DNA of 64,000 bases. Origin: Paenibacillaceae bacterium. GTDB lineage: Bacteria; Bacillota; Bacilli; Paenibacillales; Paenibacillaceae. Location: assembly GCA_004134985.1 (NCBI GenBank), contig REGQ01000008.1:124001-188000 (forward strand). Reading direction: 5' to 3'. Position numbers and translations under genes: made by a program. Numbering within the stretch: position 1 is the stretch's first letter; the number at the start of each line of letters is the position of its first letter. The notes beneath the pieces were generated by a model. That model searched no databases. It was not told the origin of the DNA and saw only the letters and a program-made list of their open reading frames with translations. Below are positions 53,581-61,866 of this stretch, one piece after another.

Positions 53581-53706
53581 AAAAAGAGGCCTCCTCTTTA
53601 ATGAAGACGCCTCCGTTGGTACGGTAGGACAATCACTTAAATACCATTCATCCCAACCGACTTACTTGGTTATTTAAATAATAACAGTGCTTATGCCCGA
53701 TGTCAA
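53581..53706 (-). promoter_or_regulatory. leader attenuator 7, upstream of yezD
   Basis: TTGACA (53701-53706), 17 bp, TATTAT (53678-53683) is a near-perfect minus-strand promoter. The motif TACCGTACCAACGGAG is at 53611-53626, a CCGT/ACGG hairpin. GAGGC from its 3' arm pairs with GCCTC, with TCTT/AAGA inside, before a T run at 53581-53585. The box GGTTGGGATGAATGG precedes the motif by about 25 nt. Confidence 0.72.
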
Positions 53707-53748
53707 TGCTTCTCGTGATGTTCTGAGCTATTCTTCTTCTATACGATT

Positions 53749-54591
53749 TCATCTTTCACGGACCATGGCAATACCCGTACCAGAACCTGCGCCGCGCCAA
53801 GCAGACTGGCGGATTTCAGTTGCTGTCCTTCCTGTCGATTGCTTCATCATACGCGAAAAATGCTGGGATGTCTTGAACCCGCAGCGATTTGTAATCTCCG
53901 TAATCGGCAATCCCGTGCTTGTCAGCAGTTCCAGCGCCCGCTCTACCCGACAGGACCACAAATAGTTGATCGGCGTCGTGAACATATGCTGCTTGAACAA
54001 ACGCAGCAAATGCTCCGGGGACAAGTTCACCTGTTCTGCAAGCCGGGTGAGCGTAATATCCTCCTGGTAGTGCTGGTCAATCCATGACAATACAGTATGC
54101 ACCGCAGGATGTTTGCGCTGCTGCCCGAATAAATGCTTCACTTCCATTGCATACAAATGCAGCGCAGTAAAGCCAAGACTCAGCATAAGCGCATCAACTG
54201 ATGATGTGCGCTGCTTCGTCGTCATCAGCATATCAAACAACTGCTCCATCTCACTGGTGACTGGAATATACTCCTGCAGTTTATTCAGCTTTTCCCGAGC
54301 CTCCGGCGACAAGAACGTGATCCCGATTGAAATCCACCGGCAAGTGGTTTGTTCCGTTACCGAATACACAAACCGTTCTTCATGGCCCGGCTTCAACAAA
54401 ACGATATGACCGGGCTCAACCTGAAGTTCCCGCCCATCAATGAAAATACTCATTGTCCCCGCATCCAGCAGCATCAGTTGAATACATTCCTGAACACGCA
54501 GTTTCAATCGTCCGCCCGGGGGATATACAATGGAGCCAGCTACGACCGTTTTCAGCGTTTCGAATGGAATTAACAATGGACTTGATACCAA
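53749..54591 (-). CDS. AraC-family transcriptional regulator
   Basis: A 280-residue regulator with an N-terminal cupin sensor domain (about 20-140, IDGRELQVEPGHIVLLKPGHEERF) and a C-terminal double helix-turn-helix (about 165-265; LTRLAEQVNLSPEHLLRLFKQHM and ITEITNRCGFKTSQHFSRMMKQSTGRTATEIR). Such proteins usually control sugar genes. The start is a TTG after AGGAGGTGCGATA. It is followed upstream by the receiver-SARP gene in the same direction but separated by about 57 bp; no target is evident. Confidence 0.88.
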   Translation of the reverse strand: MVSSPLLIPFETLKTVVAGSIVYPPGGRLKLRVQECIQLMLLDAGTMSIFIDGRELQVEPGHIVLLKPGHEERFVYSVTEQTTCRWISIGITFLSPEAREKLNKLQEYIPVTSEMEQLFDMLMTTKQRTSSVDALMLSLGFTALHLYAMEVKHLFGQQRKHPAVHTVLSWIDQHYQEDITLTRLAEQVNLSPEHLLRLFKQHMFTTPINYLWSCRVERALELLTSTGLPITEITNRCGFKTSQHFSRMMKQSTGRTATEIRQSAWRGAGSGTGIAMVRER

Positions 54592-54648
54592 TATCGCACC
54601 TCCTGAGTATGTGGAAACCGCTTATGATACATTACATAACCAGCGCTT

Positions 54649-55803
54649 CTATGTTTGCCAGACTGGCGCGTCATTCTTCCACTTCAAATACCAGGCATAA
54701 ATGGCTTCACTGATATTCGAGTCCAGTTCACGTTCCAGGCGGGAAGCCAACAGCCAATACTGCTCCTCCACCCCTGCGCGATCCCCAATGGAATCATACA
54801 GCTTCATAGCCGTAAAATAACTTTCCTCATCGTAAGGAAAAAAATGCTGAATCCGCTGGTTGATTTGCAGAGCTGCTTGCGGCATATTTTCTTTGGCATA
54901 AAACTCGCTCAATAGCGTGGCGTAATGCAGCCATAATCTGCGAAGCCGCTCACGCTCATATTCCGCCCATATATACTCGTATTCTCCCAAGTAATCGCCT
55001 TTGTACATTTTTAACGCCAATTCATAGTTGCCCGTGCATTGATGATCAAGAGGACCAAGCTGCTTGATATAGGTTTCCCATTGCTCGCTATCTACCGATG
55101 CGTCGCCGATATGAAGCCGATAGCCCGTCTCCAAGTCCCCGCTATGTATGGTAATCGTCCCCATACCATTATTCTTAAGGGTCTGCCTGATATGATAGAT
55201 GGTCGTATACAATTGCTTGGCTGCTTTGGCGGCCTCGAATTCCGGCCACAACAGTTCAAAAATAATGTTGCGCTCCACAACGCGCTCCCTGTGATGAAGC
55301 AAGAAGGCAAACAGTTCCTGTGCCTTGCTCGTACGCCACTTGACCGGTTGATTCACTCTGTCGGAATGAAGGAAGCGGAGGTGATTGAAGCAGCTCACCA
55401 TCAGATGTCCGGTCATACGCTTATTTGCGGCGAGGTCTTTCTTTTGGCGTCGGCTCAGCCGCTGAACAGCCTGCTTCAACCTCCCGGATACGATCGGCTT
55501 AACGAGATAATCCATCGCATACAACTCAAACGCCTGCACCGCATACTGGTCATAGGCAGTTACAAAAACAATTTCTGTCTCAGGAACTGCAACTTGCAGC
55601 TGCTCCCCAAGCTTAAGCCCGTTTAATTCAGGCATATGAATATCTAGAAACACAACATCCGGCTGAAGCTGAACCGCACTCTCCAACACTTGGAGCGGAT
55701 CGGAGTACATGCCAACTACCTGAACCTCCTCAACCTCTTGCTCCAAAATGTTCTTTAACAGAAGAAGCGACAGCCTTTCATCATCGACTAACATCGCTCT
55801 CAT
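54649..55803 (-). CDS. response regulator with SARP-type DNA-binding and BTAD domains
   Basis: The 384-residue protein has a receiver (about 1-120; VDDE at 6-9, Asp54 in VFLDIHMP, Lys in LVKP), a winged-helix DNA-binding region (about 150-225; SKAQELFAFLLHHRERVVERNIIFELLWPE, IYHIRQTLK) and a C-terminal bacterial transcriptional activator (BTAD, TPR-like) domain (about 245-375). No histidine kinase lies next to it. It shares its layout and much sequence with the protein at 56156-57313, so the two are paralogues. Target genes are unknown. Its 3' end is close to the AraC gene. Confidence 0.85.
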   Translation of the reverse strand: MRAMLVDDERLSLLLLKNILEQEVEEVQVVGMYSDPLQVLESAVQLQPDVVFLDIHMPELNGLKLGEQLQVAVPETEIVFVTAYDQYAVQAFELYAMDYLVKPIVSGRLKQAVQRLSRRQKKDLAANKRMTGHLMVSCFNHLRFLHSDRVNQPVKWRTSKAQELFAFLLHHRERVVERNIIFELLWPEFEAAKAAKQLYTTIYHIRQTLKNNGMGTITIHSGDLETGYRLHIGDASVDSEQWETYIKQLGPLDHQCTGNYELALKMYKGDYLGEYEYIWAEYERERLRRLWLHYATLLSEFYAKENMPQAALQINQRIQHFFPYDEESYFTAMKLYDSIGDRAGVEEQYWLLASRLERELDSNISEAIYAWYLKWKNDAPVWQT

Positions 55804-56155
55804 TGCTGCATCCCTGCTTTTCCTATCATTTCTTACCGGAATTATTGATCATGATTCTTCGCAATTTAGTATACCAATAGGAGATGAACAAATCCTATAC
55901 ATCGGCTATGCCCCCGCAATAGGCTGATCGTATGAAAATCGAGCTTCTTAATGACTATTAATTAATAATCGTTGGGGGACTTCATACTGGCTTCAATGTC
56001 ATGTTTTGACGAAGAAGAACTTTTCTTGTCGATAACCGAAAATTAGATGAAAAAGCACGCACACCTTCCGTTATTCATACGAGCTCTCGCCAATGACGAA
56101 TGTTTAGCACGTATCGCGGAACTGGCGGCCGCCCAAGTTGCCTTGTCTCATCACG
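55804..56155. other. intergenic between the two receiver-SARP genes
   Basis: No gene is recognised. The stretch is AT-rich near 55840-56040 with ATTAATTAATAAT-like runs and probably holds the promoter of the gene at 54649-55803. Short open frames here lack ribosome binding sites. Confidence 0.5.
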
Positions 56156-57313
56156 TCATAACAGCATGTCAAGCGCTTTGCGTCGGGCAGAAGCAGAACT
56201 TCGCGTATACCAGGCAATTGTCTCGAATCCAGGCTCTGCATTGAATTCCTGCTTCAACATTTGCTGCAACTGTCTGAACTGGCGCTCGACAGCAGCATAA
56301 TCCTGTAGATGGTCATATATTTTCATTAATGAAAAATAGCTCTCTTCCTCAAATGGATCTCTACTTTGAATTTGGTGGTACATCATCAATGCTTTAATAT
56401 CCATTCCGTGACGACTGTAAAACTCCCCGATATTCCGCGCATGATGAAGCCAAATTGCTTTGAGACGCTGTCTTTCAGCTTCCGCCCATAAGTACGCTTC
56501 CTCAGCAAAGTAATTGCCCTTGTATTGATCCATTGCCTTCTGATGCTCCATCACATTTTTAAAGGATAATTCATCGAGTCTGTAAAGGGAGCGCTCCCAT
56601 AACTCGGTATCCAACACCACATTATTTATATCCAGCATATACCCATTGGCAAAATTCGTGATGACAAAATAGCCGTCCTCCATCATATTCGCCCACATTT
56701 TACGGATCCGGTATATACTGGTTTGCAAATTGGAGCTGCCTTTTTTCTCATCTACCTCCGGCCATAACAACTCCAGCAGTGTTGCATTGCTTACCCGCTG
56801 CCCGCGATGGTGAAGAAGATAGGCAAACAGCTCTTTTACTTTCCTGCTGCGCCATTTCAACACATCCGCTTCCTCTGCCGGCTGATGAACTTGCAGCATC
56901 TGCATGCAATGAACATGAATCAACGGGCGTGTGGACGGGCTCCCCGTTTTCAAGTGCACGTGGTTGCGAAGACGCTGTATCGTCCGATGCAACCGCTCTT
57001 TACTAAACGGCTTCAATATATAATCGATGACATCATTGTCAAAAGCTTCGATTCCATAGCGGGAATGACCGCTTACAAATACAATTTTCACGTCCGGGCA
57101 GGACGCAACCATATATTTAATGGCCTGCAGACCATCTATATCCGGCATTTGAATATCAAGAAAGACAACATCCGGCTGCAATGTATCCATCTGGCACACT
57201 GCTTCCTTCACACTGGTAAACATGCCGATTACTTCTATATCCTGAGATCCATTCAACATATTTTGCAAGCTAACTAAAGCAAGTTGTTCGTCATCCACAA
57301 GTATCGCTTTCAT
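56156..57313 (-). CDS. response regulator with SARP-type DNA-binding and BTAD domains
   Basis: The 385-residue paralogue of the protein at 54649-55803: receiver (about 1-120; Asp53 in VFLDIQMP, Lys in ILKPFSKERL), winged helix (about 155-235; SRKVKELFAYLLHHRGQRVSNATLLELLWPE) and BTAD domain (about 250-375; FKNVMEHQKAMDQYKGNYFAEE). The ATG at 57313 follows AAAGGATG; the longer frame to 57337 has no good signal. No partner kinase is nearby. The two paralogues in tandem, without kinases, could read separate inputs or form a mixed dimer; this is inference. Confidence 0.85.
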   Translation of the reverse strand: MKAILVDDEQLALVSLQNMLNGSQDIEVIGMFTSVKEAVCQMDTLQPDVVFLDIQMPDIDGLQAIKYMVASCPDVKIVFVSGHSRYGIEAFDNDVIDYILKPFSKERLHRTIQRLRNHVHLKTGSPSTRPLIHVHCMQMLQVHQPAEEADVLKWRSRKVKELFAYLLHHRGQRVSNATLLELLWPEVDEKKGSSNLQTSIYRIRKMWANMMEDGYFVITNFANGYMLDINNVVLDTELWERSLYRLDELSFKNVMEHQKAMDQYKGNYFAEEAYLWAEAERQRLKAIWLHHARNIGEFYSRHGMDIKALMMYHQIQSRDPFEEESYFSLMKIYDHLQDYAAVERQFRQLQQMLKQEFNAEPGFETIAWYTRSSASARRKALDMLL

Positions 57314-57465
57314 AATGCTATCATCCTTTCGGCACACAAAACTGCAAACTTCCTTGATCGCATCACTATTCGTGAATCGTAATCATGGAATACTGTCCTC
57401 AGTAATCTTCCATCCCCTTTCATTACGGCAAAACGACTCGATTTGTACGCTGCTAACCTTTTTTC

Positions 57466-57497
57466 CAAAAAAGTCTGCCTGGGTGATCCAGGCAGAC
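57466..57497 (-). terminator. terminator after the SLH remnant
   Basis: GTCTGCCTGG and CCAGGCAGAC form a 10-bp stem; on the minus strand it is followed by TTTTTTGG. It still marks the end of the former SLH-protein transcript. Confidence 0.8.
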
Positions 57498-57513
57498 AGA
57501 TGGGTACATTACA

Positions 57514-57915
57514 TTAGTTCGCAGACCATTGCTCTTCGCCGGATTCTCCTGTTATATAGGCATGATCCTGTGAAGCTTCGGCAATATTGTGGAATGCCCA
57601 GTGGACCAGAATATCGCTCCAGCGTGATGCGGAGACATTAACCATTGGACCTCTGTTGAATAGGCAAAGGCACATCAGTGAAACTCGACAGCTTCTCCGG
57701 TGCCTCCTCAACTGCCCCGATTTTCACAAGCATAGCGGCAATTTCTGCGCGCGTAACGCTGCGATCAGGACGGAAGGTGCCGTCAACATAACCATCCACA
57801 TATTTCTTATGGTAGCCGTTTGCTTCCTTATCTTCAATACGGAGAGAATGGAAAACGAGCCGAATTTGTTCGAGGGCTTGAATGATGGCATTGCCCAGGG
57901 CTCACTTGAATCCGT
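57514..57915 (-). pseudogene. decayed SLH-domain protein C-terminus
   Basis: On the minus strand, one frame reads YHKKYVDGYVDGTFRPDRSVTRAEIAAMLVKIG (about 57740-57840), an unmistakable S-layer homology module that anchors proteins to the Gram-positive cell wall, then FTDVPL, then a stop. A further SLH-like piece (WSDILVHWAFHNIAEASQDHAYITGES) continues in another frame to 57514. A TGA lies just before the first piece at 57915. So only the tail of an SLH protein survives, with a frameshift. The rest of the gene is missing. Confidence 0.85.
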
Positions 57916-58021
57916 GTAACTGCGACGCCCGGGCAGTTCTTGATGCGAAAGACATATTTCGACAATATTATACATGAGACCACTGACCAAATAATGACCA
58001 AGCCGTTCTGGTCTTCCTATC

Positions 58022-58064
58022 AAAAAAAACGGTTGGATATCAGCTGTGACCTGATCCAACCGTT
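58022..58064 (-). terminator. terminator of the lipoprotein-kinase operon
   Basis: AAACGGTTGGAT pairs with ATCCAACCGTTT around a short inner stem, followed on the minus strand by eight T. It lies 17 bp after the lipoprotein stop codon. Confidence 0.92.
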
Positions 58065-58080
58065 TATTCGTTCAATTTAT

Positions 58081-59313
58081 TTAAAATTGATAACTTACAA
58101 TACTTTCAACATTGCCGCTCTGGTTCTCCTCGCTCCACGGGGTCAATTTCACATAGAAGGATGCCGAATCATCGCTCCAGTGCGTCAGCAGCATGATCCC
58201 TGCGTAAAGCTGCGGATGACGCAAAATCGGACGGCTGTTTTCAATCCGGTCCTCCTTCAACTCCGCCTGGAAAATATGATCTGCACCGCCTGCCTGTTCA
58301 TAAATATGAAACAGCAGCTTGCTCTGATCCGGGGAAAGACTGTAGAATGGCGTGCGGGTCTCTGCCCCTGTTCCATTGCCGGCCACCAACAGGGACACTG
58401 TCTTGGTCACCGGGCTATAAACGAATATTCCCGGCTCTTTATCATACACCCCGTCAAACAACAACCTGCCATCTGCAAGCAGATCAAACTGCGCCAGCGA
58501 ATCAGTCTTGGCATTGGGCAGCAGCAGCAGCGGTTCTGCTGATTGGCCATCCGCAGCGATTTTATAAATGCCGCGCGGTGTGTCTTCCCCTGAGATATCT
58601 AAATACAGGTAGCCGTCAACATATTTTGCAGGCCCATTCGAGAAATTACTGACCGTAAAATGATCTTCCAACGGAATCGTCTGCACGTTCCCCGTATCGG
58701 TGTTAACGAGTTGAAGCACTGCTCCTGCTTGCTGAAACGAGACATAGTTGCCTTCTGTGTCGGCGATCCCTCTCATTCCTCCCGAGTATTCCAGTAGTTT
58801 GGTCTGCTTCCCGGTAGCGATATCGAGCATATAGCTTGTTTCCCCCTGCTCGTACAGCGCCTTTTTGCCGTTTTGCGACACTTCAATAACTGGTATATCT
58901 AACAATTGCTCAGCCTCTTCTTTCCCCAGCGTTTCCATGTTTGCCCTATACAGGCCATGATCGCGATTAAACAGCAGCGTACCGTCTCCCTGCACCGAAA
59001 GCAAATTGCTGAACCTAATCGCTTCACTCAGGAGCGTTTGCTCCCCCTCCACCATCGGCAGTTCGGCGGCCTGAATGTCTGATTTCACATCGCTGCTGAG
59101 CACAAAACTACGGTCCTGTTGCGCAGCTGATCCAAGCGAGGAACAGCCAGCCAGCAGCAATCCGGCGATTGCTAGTCCGGCCCATCCGACATGACGGGCA
59201 TGCCGTTTCCCGGCAACTCTCCTCATCCCTGATCCCGTGCTGGTTGTCATGATCGCGTTTGCTGTATTCATCTTGCTCATTCTCATTCTTCCTTTTTCGT
59301 CCATCTGCATCAT
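58081..59313 (-). CDS. beta-propeller-like lipoprotein in a two-component operon
   Basis: A 410-residue protein with a lipoprotein signal (lipobox LLLAGCSS, Cys about 57) and repeated beta-strand text of TolB/WD-like propellers (GTLLFNRDHGLYRAN, SQNGKKALYEQGETSYMLDIATGK, SLSPDQSKLLFHIYEQ). The specific family is not recognised. Several ATGs are possible; the first follows AAGGAGAGGAA, while Met at about residue 30 would give a more usual signal peptide. It follows the histidine-kinase gene in the same direction and is last in the operon, so it may sense or report a cell-envelope condition for that kinase. Role is inferred. Confidence 0.8.
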   Translation of the reverse strand: MMQMDEKGRMRMSKMNTANAIMTTSTGSGMRRVAGKRHARHVGWAGLAIAGLLLAGCSSLGSAAQQDRSFVLSSDVKSDIQAAELPMVEGEQTLLSEAIRFSNLLSVQGDGTLLFNRDHGLYRANMETLGKEEAEQLLDIPVIEVSQNGKKALYEQGETSYMLDIATGKQTKLLEYSGGMRGIADTEGNYVSFQQAGAVLQLVNTDTGNVQTIPLEDHFTVSNFSNGPAKYVDGYLYLDISGEDTPRGIYKIAADGQSAEPLLLLPNAKTDSLAQFDLLADGRLLFDGVYDKEPGIFVYSPVTKTVSLLVAGNGTGAETRTPFYSLSPDQSKLLFHIYEQAGGADHIFQAELKEDRIENSRPILRHPQLYAGIMLLTHWSDDSASFYVKLTPWSEENQSGNVESIVSYQF

Positions 59314-59384
59314 TTCCTCTCCTTATCATCTCCAGCCCAGTATAGCGAGAACTTATGTACAAACCTTCGCCACTTGTTGCCGAA

Positions 59385-60899
59385 TTATGTCCGAAGAGGC
59401 AGCATAATGGTGACAACGGTTGCCCCCGCAGCATGCTCGAACGAGATGGTGCCCTGATGCCGTTCAATAATGGTTTTGCAAATCGCAAGGCCCAGTCCAG
59501 CGCTTCCCTCTTCCTTGATTTCCTCTGCCGCTTTACGGTAAAACGGCTCAAAGACGAGCGACCCATCCACGGAATGATCCGCCGCGGTGTCGTTCTTCAC
59601 CCTAATCACCGCCTTGCCTGACTGCAGGCTCAGGCCAAGCTGGATGGCGGTGCCCTCCTTGCCGTATTTAATCGCATTGTCGAGCAGGTTTACCCATACC
59701 TTGTGCAGTTCATTAACCTGGCCCTCAATGACCGCCGGCTCCGCTGTGCAGTGAATTCGCATATGATATTTTGCCGCCTTCATCTGCATATCTTCACTGG
59801 CAGCTTTCAGTACCTCGGACAACATAATTGGCGCTTTGTCTTCCTCCCGAGGACTCGTCTCCCTTCTGGACAGCGCAATTACCTCCACAACCATGCGATG
59901 CAGGCGCTGGCTTTCCAGTCGAATCTTGCCTGCTGCCTTACGCAGAAATGCAGGGTCGTTGAATTCGGGCTGCTCAATAATTTGAGCATAGCCTGAAATG
60001 GTCGTAAGCGGCGTTTTCAGTTCATGCGTGACATGATGAAAAAACTGCCGCCTGCTCTGCTCCAGCTCGACTATTTTGCGTTTTTCAGCAGCAATGGTCG
60101 CCATCTGTTCTTCAATTTTCCCGCGCATCCGTTCAAAGCTATCGGCCAGTTCCTCCACCTCGTCGTTTGTGTTGACCGCCAGCTTGCCTGCCAGTTGTCC
60201 ATCACCGAACTGCAGCAGCGCCTGTGACAATGCCGACAGCGGTCGGGTCATCCGCCGGGACAGATAGAAGGTGAACAAAAACACCAGAATGAACAGGAAC
60301 ACGGTAAACCAGGCCAAACTTTGCAGAACAGCTGCATTATGCACGTAGCGGTCCGTATAATCGCTGGTCAGCCGCAGCGCCCCGTAAAGCTGATTGTTAA
60401 TATATAAAGGAAAGGTGAGAATAACATAGCTTTTTTTATCCACATGAACAATCGTCACTGTCGATGCATTGTTGGCAGCGGCAGCCACATCTTGCTCCGC
60501 GGACTTCAGCAGCACCTCGGATTCCCGCTTTTCCAGCAAAATCATCCCGCCGCCAGCGGTCCGCGCTTCCCCCCAGAACGCCCCGTCCCTCGTATAATAG
60601 GCGGCGTAATGCCCGCTGCTCAGCCCCAGACTGCGCAGCAGAACATCAATATGCTCCGTCATATTTGAATCCAACAATGGATTGAGCAATGCGTATTGTT
60701 TTATATGATCATAGGAGAACATCTGCAGCTTTTTCATATCGGAGGCAATCGTTTTTTCCGTTTGATTTTGCAGGGAATGGGACATATACAAGTACAAACA
60801 GCAGGCCGACACAGCAAAAATCAACACAAAACCGATCGTAAATTTCCGATGGATGGTGCTGCGCTTGCCTATTGAAAACCTCCATATTTTATCTCTCAT
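59385..60899 (-). CDS. membrane sensor histidine kinase (HAMP, HisKA)
   Basis: A 504-residue kinase: helix at about 20-40, extracellular sensor (about 41-185), second helix (about 190-210), HAMP (about 212-265; RRMTRPLSALSQAL), HisKA with phospho-His in FFHHVTHELKTPLTTISGYAQII (about 285-307) and HATPase_c (WVNLLDNAIKYGKEG, AGLGLAICKTIIERHQG). It sits 11 bp after the OmpR-type regulator gene, so the two form a standard pair. Signal unknown; the lipoprotein that follows may take part in sensing. Confidence 0.93.
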   Translation of the reverse strand: MRDKIWRFSIGKRSTIHRKFTIGFVLIFAVSACCLYLYMSHSLQNQTEKTIASDMKKLQMFSYDHIKQYALLNPLLDSNMTEHIDVLLRSLGLSSGHYAAYYTRDGAFWGEARTAGGGMILLEKRESEVLLKSAEQDVAAAANNASTVTIVHVDKKSYVILTFPLYINNQLYGALRLTSDYTDRYVHNAAVLQSLAWFTVFLFILVFLFTFYLSRRMTRPLSALSQALLQFGDGQLAGKLAVNTNDEVEELADSFERMRGKIEEQMATIAAEKRKIVELEQSRRQFFHHVTHELKTPLTTISGYAQIIEQPEFNDPAFLRKAAGKIRLESQRLHRMVVEVIALSRRETSPREEDKAPIMLSEVLKAASEDMQMKAAKYHMRIHCTAEPAVIEGQVNELHKVWVNLLDNAIKYGKEGTAIQLGLSLQSGKAVIRVKNDTAADHSVDGSLVFEPFYRKAAEEIKEEGSAGLGLAICKTIIERHQGTISFEHAAGATVVTIMLPLRT

Positions 60900-60910
60900 C
60901 CGCTGCTCTC

Positions 60911-61600
60911 CTATCCTTCACTGCGCTTGTAGCCCACGCCAAATACCGTTTCAATCAAGCTGGCATCCAGCTTTTTACGAATTCGCTGCACATGAACATC
61001 CACGGTCCGCAAATCGCCGTCATAGTCCATTTCCCACACACGATCCAATATTTCCTCTCTCGAAAACACCCGGTTCGGGTTCTCCCAAAACAGCAGCAGC
61101 AGCTCAAATTCCTTCGGCTTCAGCTTCACCTCTTCCCCTGTCTTGTACACCGCATAAGCTTCAGGATCAAGCTCAATTCCGAGCGACAATCTGACTCGGC
61201 AGCTTGGCGCTTTGCTGCTCGCAACAGCCTTCTCCCTCCGCCGGAGCACCGCTTTGATCCGCGCGCTCACCTCGCGCAGCTCGAAGGGTTTCGTTATGTA
61301 GTCATCCGCCCCAAGCTCAAGCCCCAATATTTTATCTACCATCTCATTGCGGGCGGTCAGCATGAGAATCGGCAGCGAATAGCGCGCCGAAATGTGTTTG
61401 CACAGCTCAAACCCGCTCGTATCCGGCAGCATGACATCGAGCAGCAGCGCATCCGGCTGGAATTGTTCGAGCAGTTGCAAGCCCTGCGCTCCTGTAGCCG
61501 CGCTTTTCACATGGTAGCCTTCGCCCCGCAGCGCATAGCATAATATGTCTCTAATCGATTCCTCATCTTCAATCAGCAGCAGCTTCTGCTGGTCGCCCAC
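60911..61600 (-). CDS. OmpR-family response regulator
   Basis: The 229-residue regulator has a receiver (EDE at 11-13, Asp55 in LLLDVMLP, Lys in ITKPFELREV) and a C-terminal winged-helix DNA-binding domain (KPKEFELLLLFWENPNRVFSREEILDRVWEMDYDGDLRTVDVHVQRIRKKL). I start at a GTG at 61600, eight bases after GGAGG; the frame runs to 61642 but the earlier GTG has no ribosome binding site. It is the partner of the kinase at 59385-60899. Confidence 0.92.
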   Translation of the reverse strand: MGDQQKLLLIEDEESIRDILCYALRGEGYHVKSAATGAQGLQLLEQFQPDALLLDVMLPDTSGFELCKHISARYSLPILMLTARNEMVDKILGLELGADDYITKPFELREVSARIKAVLRRREKAVASSKAPSCRVRLSLGIELDPEAYAVYKTGEEVKLKPKEFELLLLFWENPNRVFSREEILDRVWEMDYDGDLRTVDVHVQRIRKKLDASLIETVFGVGYKRSEG

Positions 61601-61810
61601 CGGGTCGTCCTCCTCTAATTCACCTGCGGTAATAAACCGCACACAAAAATCGTCCTTTCATTATACTCCAAACCTGTTGCCAAAGTATGACGGCGAGCGG
61701 CCAGAGGTAAGCATTGCAATGCAGAGGCAGGCTGGGGCAGGCATAGCAAGCAACAATGCATGCGTGCGGAGAAAAAACGCTGTAAGCAATCGCGACCACT
61801 CTTAAAGCGC

Positions 61811-61861
61811 CACAAAAAAGCTGTTCCACAAGGATCATACCTTGCGGAACAGCTTTTTCCA
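61811..61861. terminator. bidirectional terminator
   Basis: AAAAAGCTGTTCC and GGAACAGCTTTTT form a long stem with an inner AAGG/CCTT. It lies just beyond the epimerase stop codon on the minus strand and has T runs in both directions. Confidence 0.92.
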
Positions 61862-61866
61862 CTTGA

